The notes under the pieces are model-generated. The model saw only the letters and a program-made list of their open reading frames with translations. It was not told where the DNA came from and searched no databases. The position numbers were made by a program, and so were the translations under genes. Below, one piece after another: positions 12,101 to 20,900 of a stretch of DNA of 64,000 nt. Each line of letters begins with the position of its first letter. The stretch's first letter is position 1. Location: the NCBI GenBank assembly GCA_030272585.1, contig BSYQ01000008.1:3472001-3536000 (forward strand), given 5' to 3'. This stretch comes from Bryopsis sp. KO-2023 (lineage: Eukaryota > Chlorophyta > Ulvophyceae > Bryopsidales > Bryopsidaceae).

Positions 12101-12338
12101 CGCCCTTCTTACTAAGACAATCGATAACAGGCCCTCGGATCCCTGTAAGTTCATAAGGTAAACTCATGACTGCGACTTCTCCTGGTCCCAGTACCACACT
12201 TCGATTTAGATAGAACACCACAACATCCTGATACTGCTCAGGATAATATTCAATCTCCTGAGTTAACTGAATCCTTATACCATCGTCGATCGTCCTACCA
12301 TCGTTTCCTGAATGCATGGACGACTCGCACCCAGGCAT
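9192..12338 (-). CDS. pol: RE1 pol: reverse transcriptase, RNase H and integrase
   Basis: 1,048 codons are open from the first ATG at 12338, but the frame is -1 to gag and also open through the A7 run, so it is probably made as a gag-pol fusion. The N-terminal 110 residues resemble a beta-rich, dUTPase-like domain (tentative). Reverse transcriptase follows, with VIDLKDGFFNLGID and the catalytic YMDD near residue 431. RNase H comes next (LYTDWSSAAGG, VFTDSAGSAQ). The integrase has an H2C2 zinc region (HQGHFG ... CVVCQK), then catalytic Asp in MDVVGP (about 791), Asp in MTDNAA (about 851) and Glu in LIERYH (about 887); this D-60-D-35-E spacing is typical. No chromodomain is visible. All catalytic residues are present, so the protein looks functional. 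Confidence 0.93.
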   Translation of the reverse strand: MPGCESSMHSGNDGRTIDDGIRIQLTQEIEYYPEQYQDVVVFYLNRSVVLGPGEVAVMSLPYELTGIRGPVIDCLSKKGVRLVMKQRTGGTLFGYLVNDSSEVQHVTPKTKAWFIPGRLCELIDIDGRCALSRVRNSPVAQPYVRKSGKEANRQNQRRQEEKVEGSWKRHKKENGKQGIGSVKVWDIRRSKWGRYGEWDDGKGSLGVSADVMNNELFEPENRDECLSQLIQRFPRVFDLSPAASGMTRDMAALSVTLSDLEQIGETHFSSESAWQPLSTAQMGAAEDELATLERRGIIREMSWQERGLFSQPLIFQKPGGSSVRITLDCRRVNKLFRTWKAPLPPPKTILSRLNPDYRVFSVIDLKDGFFNLGIDAELSKYFCFSLGKKRYQFRRLVQGFNGSALMFHALVNRVLEEARKIDPELDAEVYMDDIIIGALNEWDHDRKLNALFRALDRFGFKVKEEKLQLKQSSVTFLGFEVSHGTVSVTPYCKKLQEGLPKIQGRKTLQQALGMLNVVKGHVPGYAGRVQDMYEELSAIGREADWDLVNERFRSVVTDVMSSVYDIGMQEPSTDFQLYTDWSSAAGGYALTQGDRLLFLGSHLNSPSKRAVSSFLGEAQTIVRALKKVSWITGGGNIQVFTDSAGSAQKFNSGNLTDDTDLRVLRLLSYITGNYTIGGNLCFSHLPGKANILADLLSRWATHEHFEKIMRSIVMEEDYQQQVNGWLKEAHQGHFGVSKMLQILRAKGRKVARTVVQSYVDACVVCQKYENPKEKAPWGDTKRGVWPGQALSMDVVGPLPKGIQGAVYVITIIDHCSRFADAKPVANANAVAVSQVLEAWVQDHGQPQIVMTDNAAVFTSRRFAMTMQKYGIKHDYVPPYSHKSAGLIERYHRNLEDRLKRMLDGRETSAWESLVADAAILIQEAPHDATGFAPKHLLKRIDIWGCAVGEMQWREDVQNAWKKDMVGRLKRLRKQKYVEESYQTGQWIWCFDHTRARSEGEKLKAFWYGPCLFEGYVSRHRCMVNDPDQGRFLTHVDFVKPCRLSEWQY

Positions 12339-14284
12339 CCTTTTTTTGAATCGTCTTGAGTACAGACAGCGGGTCGCACTTTGGCTTTCTCCAGGAAAAT
12401 CGTCTTGGCCAGCTTTGCTCCTTTCTTAAGCAAGATCGAACAACTGCGCTCATTTTCCACATCGAGGACAACAGGCTCTCCTTCCTTTGGTCCTGCAACC
12501 AATTGCGAATGTATCCGAAGCCCATGCTTATCTGCGTGAAGGTTTCGCGGCTCAACAGCCATAACCACATCCCCGTGAAGAAAACATCGAGCAGAGGAAA
12601 CGACTTGTGTAGTTCGTCCAGGCCCCAAAAGGGTGTCGTTTCCTAAGGTCAATACACACTCGCCTGAGTCCGCTTGGGTCTCCTTTGGCTTTCCAGACGA
12701 GGGTACCTTAGGTGCAGCTGAAAAACAAATGATTTCGTCATCTGTATTTTTGTCCACAAGTCGATCAGTTCCAGGGTCGATAACAAAGCCCAGGAGCCCA
12801 ATCGCTTCTTTGCCCAGGATGCTGCGCCCATGCCCTTCCAAAATAACGAACTTGATTTCAGCTCGGTTCTGCCCTACTTCGACGCTCACAGTCGTCGTCC
12901 CCAGGGACTGTACACTGTCCTGCGTAATGCCTTGAATCGAAATCGTCCCTGGCTGCAATGGCAGACCAAACTTTCGCAGCGTTTTTTCGTAGAGGATACT
13001 GACTGCAGCCCCAGTATCGATCAAAAACTTGACCTGCTGCCCTTTGACGATTCCATTCACGTGCATGAGCCTCCTTGTTGGGCTACGAGTTTCGGAAGTA
13101 CTGCCAACCCCCACATACACCTCCTCTTCGTCTGACTCCGAATTCATCCAAACGGTGTGCACGGTTTGCGCCTCTGTAGTGTCCACGTGCTTCACTGGCT
13201 TCCCTGACGAACCAGCCTTCCCAAAAGGGGGTTTCCCTGGAGGCTGAAGCGAGGAGGCCCCATTTCCCTCGGCTTGTGCTGTGTGCACGATTTCTTTTAT
13301 CCGATCTGCTAGCCACGGGTTGCGCATCCCCTTTTGGATCGTACTCAACAATTCATTCATGCGCGATAACTGTAATGGAAACGTAACCAGGCCCTTTCCA
13401 TTGATGGGCAGTACCTCCACGCTTTCCTCGCTCTCCAACGCCCCACAGTAGTCAGCTGCGTTCACTTTACCCTCCCTGGGACCCACGCCGCCCAGAGCTT
13501 CCCAATCGCCAGCAAGAGCAGTCGCCCTTTCCAGCGTGGTTGGTTTCCTGGATTCGACTTGAACGCGAATTTGGGGCTGTAAGCCGGCAATGTAGTGGCC
13601 AACTAACTCAGCATCATGCGCTTCTGGTATTCGCACAGCCAGCTTTCGAAATACTGCGTTGTACTCCTGTACGCTTCTGGTGCCTTGCGAACAACTGCGA
13701 ATCAACCTTCGAACTCGTGTGTCATCATCCTTTCTCGCAAACTGATCTTTCATTTTCTCACGAAGCATATCAAAGTGCAGGTCCCGAATATCAGAGCGTT
13801 CTAAGAGAACCCTGTACCAACTTTTCGCAAAGCCTCGCAACATTGTCCCAGCGTACCGCACCCGAGCGTGCTCCGAGTTCTCGCCAATCAAGTCCAAGTA
13901 TTCGGTGATACTGAACCACCAGTCCGACCAACTCTCGTCTGCTTTCTCCCCTGTAAAGAAGTCTGGTACACCAAACTTTACTTTGGCGACCATGGGGAAA
14001 CGCATTCCACTTCCGTTAGGGGTGTCATGTCGCCGCCCTTCACGATTTCCTGGGCTGGGTACAGTAAAAACCTCATCGTATTCACTTTCTTGCTGGGAGT
14101 TTACCCTTTCTGGCGGCGGCCTCAGGCCTTGCGATGCCTCCAACGCTGACATGCGTACTTCGAGCTGAGAGAACTCTTCTCGCATACTTGTGCGAATAGC
14201 TTTTACGATTTCCGATTCCATGGCGGTTGTCTGCTCAGGTCGTGAGCCCTCTGCCAATATTTCTCCTGCCTCAGGCTCGTTCAT
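12275..14284 (-). CDS. gag: RE1 gag with aspartic protease
   Basis: 669 residues from ATG 14284, the first ATG after the primer binding site; the frame is also open back into the LTR, where translation is unlikely. The capsid-like region (VPDFFTGEKADESWSDWW, MKDQFARKDDDTRVRRL, SVQEYNAVFRKL) matches the retrotransposon gag domain. No CCHC zinc knuckle is visible. The protease motif FLIDTGAAVS lies near residue 423, with ILGKEAIGLLGF downstream as the second protease motif. The last about 110 residues look like a dUTPase-fold domain (tentative). The frame ends at TAA, 64 bases past the pol ATG. Protease is therefore made with every gag molecule and not only with pol, which is uncommon for Ty3 elements. 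Confidence 0.9.
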   Translation of the reverse strand: MNEPEAGEILAEGSRPEQTTAMESEIVKAIRTSMREEFSQLEVRMSALEASQGLRPPPERVNSQQESEYDEVFTVPSPGNREGRRHDTPNGSGMRFPMVAKVKFGVPDFFTGEKADESWSDWWFSITEYLDLIGENSEHARVRYAGTMLRGFAKSWYRVLLERSDIRDLHFDMLREKMKDQFARKDDDTRVRRLIRSCSQGTRSVQEYNAVFRKLAVRIPEAHDAELVGHYIAGLQPQIRVQVESRKPTTLERATALAGDWEALGGVGPREGKVNAADYCGALESEESVEVLPINGKGLVTFPLQLSRMNELLSTIQKGMRNPWLADRIKEIVHTAQAEGNGASSLQPPGKPPFGKAGSSGKPVKHVDTTEAQTVHTVWMNSESDEEEVYVGVGSTSETRSPTRRLMHVNGIVKGQQVKFLIDTGAAVSILYEKTLRKFGLPLQPGTISIQGITQDSVQSLGTTTVSVEVGQNRAEIKFVILEGHGRSILGKEAIGLLGFVIDPGTDRLVDKNTDDEIICFSAAPKVPSSGKPKETQADSGECVLTLGNDTLLGPGRTTQVVSSARCFLHGDVVMAVEPRNLHADKHGLRIHSQLVAGPKEGEPVVLDVENERSCSILLKKGAKLAKTIFLEKAKVRPAVCTQDDSKKGCLGASRPCIQETMVGRSTMV
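12341..12347 (-). promoter_or_regulatory. RE1 programmed -1 frameshift site (A AAA AAA)
   Basis: In the gag frame the minus strand reads TCA AAA AAA GGA, a perfect slippery heptamer. A -1 slip enters pol exactly where it becomes the only open frame. This would set the gag-to-pol ratio. Confidence 0.8.
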
Positions 14285-14285
14285 A

Positions 14286-14297
14286 GCTCCGAAACCA
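14286..14297 (-). other. RE1 primer binding site
   Basis: TGGTTTCGGAGC follows the 5' LTR directly on the minus strand. The leading TGG pairs with the CCA end of a tRNA. The same 12 bases form the primer site of RE2 (47908-47919), so both elements seem to use the same tRNA, with 3' end GCTCCGAAACCA. Confidence 0.85.
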
Positions 14298-14560
14298 TGT
14301 AACAATAGGCTTACTGGACTCGATCCAGTTGGGTGGGACACACAGGAGACACACTTGGGCTTTGCCCTGAAGGGACTTACAAGAACTAATCGTATCGTTC
14401 CTTCCACAACATTTTATCCTTCCCCTTTCTAAGTACTGCCTGTCCTCCAGAAAACCACTGTACTGAACCAATACACCACATTTTCCTGTACCGCCTGTGA
14501 ACCCTCACAAAAGCCCACGTGGTTCACCATTCACTTCTTCCTCCTCTAACCTTTTCTACA
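14298..14560 (-). repeat. RE1 5' LTR
   Basis: 263 bp, looks identical to 8908-9170. It should contain the promoter of the element; no clear TATA box was identified. Confidence 0.95.
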
Positions 14561-14565
14561 GGGGG

Positions 14566-15670
14566 CTCCGACTGCAGAGCGCTCAGGATTTTTTACGAGT
14601 CTGATTTTCTGCGGGGCCAGTGCTGGGGTTTCAACTTATCCTCGGTTTTCCTGCAACAAATTGTTGAGGTAGCTTGGACAGGATTTATTCTTTATTTATT
14701 TGTCTTGTTTTTTGAAGGCACAAGATCCCAATCGCCAGAAAGCTTGCAGCACGTGAACAGTCGGCAGCTCATTCACGAGGCCACTCCCTGAAAGAAGGGT
14801 TGTGGTTTTCCCCAACCATACAACACCACAGGCAACTCTCAACCCCCCCAGTCTCACCACACGACCAAATCAGACACAGAAACATCAACTGAACCCTGAG
14901 TCAGCCGCCCTTCTGACGACAAATGCTACTCCTACAAAAATTCACTGTCCCAGTTTCGAAACGAATGTCTATCCCCACCCCACCATTTTTGAGGAATCAC
15001 TTCGTTCACAAAGGGGCACCAAGAATATTCTTTTCATTCTTTTGAATCATTGAAAGAGTGTTGGGATTTGGATTTCGGAGTGACCGTAATTTCCTTAAAT
15101 TGAAACAATCAGTTGATGAGACGGGAGATCTCTAGGTATAAATTTGGGAAGCAGGATTGTATCAGAGAACAATTTTCTGTAAGAAAACATCTGTTCGAAC
15201 ACAAGCAGAAGGAAAGGCAAAGGTTGGAGATATTAACAAGAGGTAATGTTGTGCTTCCACAAAAGTTTTAATGATCCACCTTGCTGAACATATTTTTTCA
15301 AAAGGAGAAACAAAGAAGTCCACAAGGGTGAATTAATGTGGGTTGCAACAAAGTTATCTAGTTTTCATGAGAAGCAATCGATCGATTGATTCAAAAACTG
15401 CGTAGAAGTACGAAAAGCAAAACGGCCTCTGCGCTTCCTGTAATACCAAAGCAGAAAACAGAGACGCACACCAACTTGACGATTTCAAACGAGCCCAACA
15501 CGCCCATTAATCATTAGTGATTGCAACGCTGCCTGAGAACACACCCAAACTTTGACCCCCTATCCGTCTCAACCGTTTTTGTTCTCATAACGCTAACATC
15601 GTTGAACTGCCTCTTCTCGTTACTAACTAGTCGTCAGGGAACTCCTAACTTCTAACCACCCCCACGTTTA
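14566..15670. other. Stretch with no recognisable gene
   Basis: Only short chance open frames are present. No RNA gene, splice-like exon or repeat shared with the rest of the window was found. Confidence 0.5.
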
Positions 15671-15791
15671 ACACCACGCGTCGGAACGAATTTTAAGGGT
15701 GGTCGTTCGGCAGGAGACATGGTGGAGTTGCATCTTCAGAAATCCGGAGGGACGACCAAGGAACAGAAGCAATCGAAAAAACTCTTACCAG

Positions 15792-16505
15792 GTGGGGCAT
15801 CCCACCAAGACGTGTCTCGCTGCGTGTGTTTTGCAACAACCAAGCCCTTACAAAGTCGCACTCGCCCTGGCTCGCACGGATTCGAGGCCGATTGTAGTAA
15901 ATCCGCCTGCAGACCGCTATTGTGGGCTGCTGGCTGTGAACTGCAAGCCTAGAACGGCTTAAAGGGAGAGAATAGTCGACTTGGAAGCGAGACAAAGGGA
16001 GTTCAATCCCAAAGTAAGGTTACAAGAACGTTCAAACCCCAAGAACTTATAGAATACCCTAGCAGCCTTGATCCTAACTGATCATAGGCTGTAACATCAG
16101 TCTGCATCACTGCTGCAAGGCATCAGACCTTGCAGTCCTTTCAATCAGAGCCCAGCTCAGCCCCACGGCCATTCCTGTGGTGCTGAGCGACCTTCTAGAA
16201 CATTCTAGCTGCCAGCTCAGTAGTCCACGTACTACTTCACTGCCAGCACACCCTGACTGACTGTATGCTGCCTCAGGGCAGCCAGCCTCCTACTTAAAGT
16301 ACTGCAGGACTGTCAGCAAGCCTGCTGACGTACTGCAGGGCTGTCAGAAACCCTGATTCGCTACACCGATGGTGTTCCGGCACTGCAGACGTCTCGGTGA
16401 AGTGAAGTTCAGGGCTGCAGTCTCAGCTCAGCGGAGTTCGGGCAGGGAATTTCAGTATGTCGCATCGAGACGGTCTTGACTAGGTGTGTGTGTTTTCTCC
16501 CACAG
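15792..16505 (+). repeat. R3 GT...AG repeat, copy 1, split by a solo LTR
   Basis: The unit starts at a donor-like CCAG|GTGGGGCATCCCACC and ends at an acceptor-like TTTTCTCCCACAG. Without the 473-bp LTR insertion plus its 5-bp duplication it is about 236 bp, close to the copies at 30462-30695 and 53960-54200. The flanks are also alike between copies: ...AAAAA(C/G)TCTTACCAG on the left and GTCGCGCCGCC on the right (shared with copy 3). It could be the intron of a repeated gene fragment (flanking codons end ...SYQ, as in copy 2) or an introner-like mobile intron. Confidence 0.7.
15893..16365. mobile_element. Solo LTR, 473 bp
   Basis: It begins TGTAG and ends CTACA (inverted 5-bp ends, TG...CA), and is flanked by the duplicated target CCGAT (15888-15892 and 16366-16370). 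Removing it together with one CCGAT restores exactly the continuous R3 sequence seen at 30462-30695. No internal coding region remains, so this is what recombination between two LTRs leaves behind. It does not resemble the RE1 or RE2 LTRs. Confidence 0.92.
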
Positions 16506-16710
16506 GTCGCGCCGCCACCGACTTCCGTCCTGATCGCATTCGACTTCTTCAAATCTGACGTTCATGGAGAACTTTGGGCGTCAAGCATGCATAAAAAGGC
16601 AGTAAGTATATGGGTGTGTTTCTTTGATTGAGAAAGGCAAAAGGAGAATTTCTTTGTAAGCCACAGGCAGACATGGGCTGAGACCTCTGTGCACAGGACA
16701 GGACAGAATA

Positions 16711-16943
16711 GACTGTCTGTTCTGTGCACAGGGTCAGACCTGTGCTGCACAGGTGCACAGACCTGTACAGCACAACACAGACAGGGTCTGTGCAGTTTCT
16801 GTGCAGTTTCTGTGCAGATTCTGTGCAAAATCTGTGCAGATTCTGTGCAGTTCTGTGCAGATTCTGTGCAGGTCTGTGCTGTGCTGTGCAGGTCTGTGCA
16901 CCTGTGCAGCACAGGTCTGACCCTGTGCACAGAACAGACAGTC
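16711..16943. repeat. Palindrome A (CTGTGCAG-word hairpin)
   Basis: Arms 16711-16780 and 16874-16943 (70 bp each) are reverse complements with about two mismatches. The 93-bp loop consists of tandem copies of about 11 bp on the theme TTCTGTGCAGA. Similar words continue outside the arms to about 17040. Because of the symmetry, nearly the same peptide (Cys/Thr/His-rich) is open on both strands; these are not genes. A transcript would fold into a long hairpin. Confidence 0.9.
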
Positions 16944-17049
16944 TGTGCTGTTCTGGCCTGTGCAATTCCGCTGCACAGGACAGGACAGCACAGGGTGCAC
17001 AGAACCTGCACAGAACCCTGTCCTGTGCAGCCCATGACTGGCCACAGGA

Positions 17050-17990
17050 GAATAACAGGACCATTACTTCCTGCATAAGGACTTTTATTTTGTCTTTCTA
17101 TCTGTTCCATGATGCTGGATGCTGGGTGACGGCTATCTTCTGCTGTGGGTTGTATTGACTTATTGATTGACCACTTCCTGCGAGTAGATTTGAACGTGTC
17201 TAAGTTGTAAAGTGCCATAACATCATTTCAGCTTATGTCTCTTAAGAGAATTCAGCAGGAAACGTGGGGGGAGAAAAATGAATGAACAACAATATGTCAA
17301 ATAAGTAAATAATGTATCGAGTGGTTGAACTGTGCACATACAAAAGATTATCGAGGCCAAGTGTAAAAACATGACCTTGTGGTGTCAAACATGTTATCTC
17401 TGGGGAAAAATCATCCAAAGTAATTACAAATTGTAATTTACAATACAGCAGCAGGAGGTCACAGCTTTTGGAACACCGCAAATCATTTTCAACCCAAACG
17501 AAAATCGAAAAGAGTAACGAGTGCTTGTTGTGCTTGCTTGTTTTTTGAAGTGCTTAATAAAAATGAAGGAAAGAAGAAAAAACAACAGCACTACGTAATC
17601 GACTGACTAATACACGAATGTGTCACGAGCAGTTCACCGTTGCACAGAAGTTGGCATATCGGGTCGGCTAAATACAACCCTTAGCAAAAGAAAGCATTAT
17701 TCCTCCACGATGCTGAAAATGAAATCCAGATTTCTCAGCGTGGGTCAAGACAAACATGAAGTAAAAGAAGTCAAGACTGTCATGGATCAATGCAAATCTC
17801 CCCCCCAAAAAAGAAAACAACAAGTGTCGGCTCCCCTGTCACTACATGCACCTAGGATGGACTTCCAGGCATGAAGTCCCCCCGGCTCTCAAAACTGGTC
17901 ATAAAAAAAAAGATCTTTATTTTATTTATTGATGTGTTAATTTATTTATTTTTCGTGTTTCTTGCGCGTGAAATCTTAAGTAGCAAACGT
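17050..17990. other. Intergenic stretch before the receptor gene 3' end
   Basis: No gene is supported. The right end (about 17900-17990) is AT-rich and probably belongs to the 3' UTR of the minus-strand receptor gene that stops at 17996. Confidence 0.5.
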
Positions 17991-17995
17991 TTTCC

Positions 17996-20900
17996 CTAAC
18001 CCGACCTGATCAGTGCCAGTCCCAATTTTCGCGACAAATCCACAACAAGGTTCCAGAGCGGATCCATTTTTGCCCTCAATGTTTGCACATACTTACTCGT
18101 GTTGGCATGCACTGTTTCCTTGTATGTATGAATATCCTGGGAGGTTCGCAGGGCTTGCCATATCAGATAGAAGAGGTACAGCGAATAGCTGATGTTGGCA
18201 GAAAACACGAGCACCCCAAAGATCCACTGGCAATTGCTCGAAAAATTGGGGTAGTGGAACAGGGCCCCCGCCAGGAAAGTCAGACTGGTTATGACGAGGG
18301 ACGTCGTTTCAATGGAGTTGAGCAGAGGCGATTTGAAAGGAGTGAACCACGACTGGAACGCAAGGGCAATGATCATAACACCTACCAAAAAGATTCCCTG
18401 AAGTCCCACACCGAACAACCGAGCGAAAACATCCACGCTGGCCATCAAAAATTTCCTCAACATGATGACCGCCTCCCAAAAGGCTGATTTAGGCTTGTAC
18501 CCTGCGTACAAGAATCCAAACGCTCCCTCGAACCCAGGCTCCTCCAGCCGTGCACGATTCTTAAAGATGAAATACGTCAGACAGAGAGGGAAGCCCACCG
18601 AGAAAATCGCACAGCCTACAGCTCCAACAACGAAATGCAGACTTCTGCCATTCTCTCCGCATTTGAATCGAGTGTCCCATCCCCAGTAATGCCCTTGAGA
18701 CACCGCATATCCCACAAAATCCCCTTGATCGGTGTCCACCTCGGGGCAATAGAACATCCCCATGAACACTCTGGTCAAGGAGTTGTAAGCGTAGGATGCA
18801 AAAGACCACCCGAGGATTTGAAGGTGGAGATGGATGGACTCCAGCATCCCAAATCTGCGGGCGATCAAATACCACAGCAGGGCTGCGATTCCAGCGGAGA
18901 TAAAGGGGACCATGGCACTCAAAAAGGCGACGATCAAGGCTTTGTGTTCAATGGCTGAAAATGCACATTCTGCAACCAGCCAACTTCCCCCAGGACTGGC
19001 TTGTGTTACAAACTCTGGAGACAAAAGACAGCAACAATTTTTAGGGGGTTAATTTTAATTCATTTACTTTTTTCATTCACCCCCCCACCCCCCCCCACAC
19101 ACACAAAAGATGAAGTGAACAAAAACCAGTCAGTCATTGAAAGATCAAATGGTACCTTGTAGATTGAGGGCTACGCTGATGAAACTCATCCAGTCGAAAC
19201 TGATCACCAGTGCAAATGCATTCAACTGGAAAAAATTGATGCAGATCTGCACACACTCAGAAAACACCATCAGCATTAATGGTGTTAATATTAACATGTT
19301 CAAAAAAGCATCCAAGGTAAACGCCGATCAAACTCAATCGACAAAAACATATATGTATATATATATAAATGTATATTTTTCTATATTTATATTTTTTTAT
19401 ATTTATATATATATATTTTTTTGGGGGGGGGGGAGGGAGGGATAAGCATATTAAGAAGACAGTGATTTCTCCACCAAACTTGCCTTGAGAATATCTATGG
19501 GTCTGGGTTCATCGACATCGCCACCATCCACTGCAGGTGGTTGCAAAACCCCATTGACAAAGTTGCCCATTTCAACCTCCCCTCCTTCCTCATATTCAAC
19601 CTGGTCATTGTTGCGAGGTAAATTCCACCAGGTTATCAGGATTCCAAACATGAGGGTCCACAATGCTCCAAACAATATGCTGAACCGGGCCCACCCATTT
19701 GATGCACAATGGACGCATTGTCCAATCGTAGAATGTCCGTATCCAGAATCACATGATCCACACAAAGGACCACTGCTGCCCTGCAAACAATACAATGCAT
19801 GTTAAAATCCCTTGGTTTCAAAACTTCTAATTTTCATTTTGAGAAACCAAATATCCATTGTCTTTGAGAGAGAATGCGATGTCCTTACCTGTTTGCAAAG
19901 AGGGTATTCGTCCTGTCCATAAATCGTCCCATTCAGGGGAATTCCCTCCACGTGAAAACTCTGGAGCTTCTCCAATCGACCCGGCTAGTCGCATGATGAA
20001 TGGTGCAGACAAGGATGGATTTGAGTGGAAAACGGACTGGAATGCCAGTAATGCTTCGAAGGAACCAACGGGTGGAGGTGTGGTATTCCAGAGCAATTCG
20101 CATTTGCAACGCAGCCCAAACATGATCTCGCGCTCCCATCGAACGAGAAAAAACCGGGTCGGCAATGTTCACATTGCATGGTGCTCGGGCTTTGTTCGAT
20201 GCTCCTCTCCCCAACCTTGCACTCGCGAAGATCCACGTACACGTTTTTGGTCACGGTGCCGGCATTGTACAAGGCTGTCCATCCGGTCGCCGTGAAGTTC
20301 AGTGGATGGAGCCCTGGTTTCCCCAGCATTCTCACTCCTCTAAAAACGGCAAGTCCGTTCGAAGCGGAGGCTAGAGTTTCCCCATCCAGCCTCAATGGCG
20401 ACGATGCTGGTGTTGTTATTGCGACCTCCACCTGATTGCGAAACAAAGCACTGCCATTCTGTTATGTTTTCCGTATCAAAATGCGGATGCAAACTGGACC
20501 GCAACGCTGTCCATGGAAAATAGGGCTGCCACAGTGTGGGATGGAACATGCTTGCCTGTCCAACGCCCCCCAGCGTCCACTTATTGCCCAGCATGTCGAG
20601 CACCGTCACTGTGATATTGGGCAACGTCGACCTGCTTTGGTTCTTGGAAATCCGAGGGGGGTCTATCTGGACACCGCCCAACACCAAGGTCGCAAAATCG
20701 TCGCCCAAATTGTCGTGGACGGAGGAAGTCACGGTGTTGTTCTGCACATTTTCGCATTGCCGCACAGCCATGGTGGAAAGCGGGCCGCTCTCTTGCTCTG
20801 GCCCGCAAGTGAACCAAACCGTTTCGTCGTACCTCACAACGCCTGCTCCACCAGTTTGCCTGGCGGAGTTGTGCACGAAACGGCATGCGTCCAAACTGAT

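Larger units (their letters stand above)
8908..14560 (-). mobile_element. RE1: complete Ty3-type LTR retrotransposon
   Basis: The 5,653-bp element lies on the minus strand, bounded by two 263-bp LTRs with TG...CA ends and flanked on both sides by the 5-bp target duplication GGGGG (8903-8907 and 14561-14565). Order on the minus strand is LTR, primer binding site, gag-protease, then reverse transcriptase, RNase H and integrase, LTR; RT before integrase is the Ty3 order. I saw no LTR differences and both ORFs are open, so the insertion looks recent and potentially active. Confidence 0.95.

Noticed and set aside
16549-17218. Long Cys/His/Thr-rich open frames on both strands over palindrome A
   Set aside because: The near-identical peptides on opposite strands follow from the inverted repeat and the 11-bp period of CTGTGC words; there is no start context or splice signal.
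19985-19987. UAG decoded as glutamine throughout the genome
   Set aside because: RE2 integrase, ORF439 and the membrane-protein fragment at 28630 end in TAG, and only three in-frame TAGs were seen, two of them in a gene with a frameshift.
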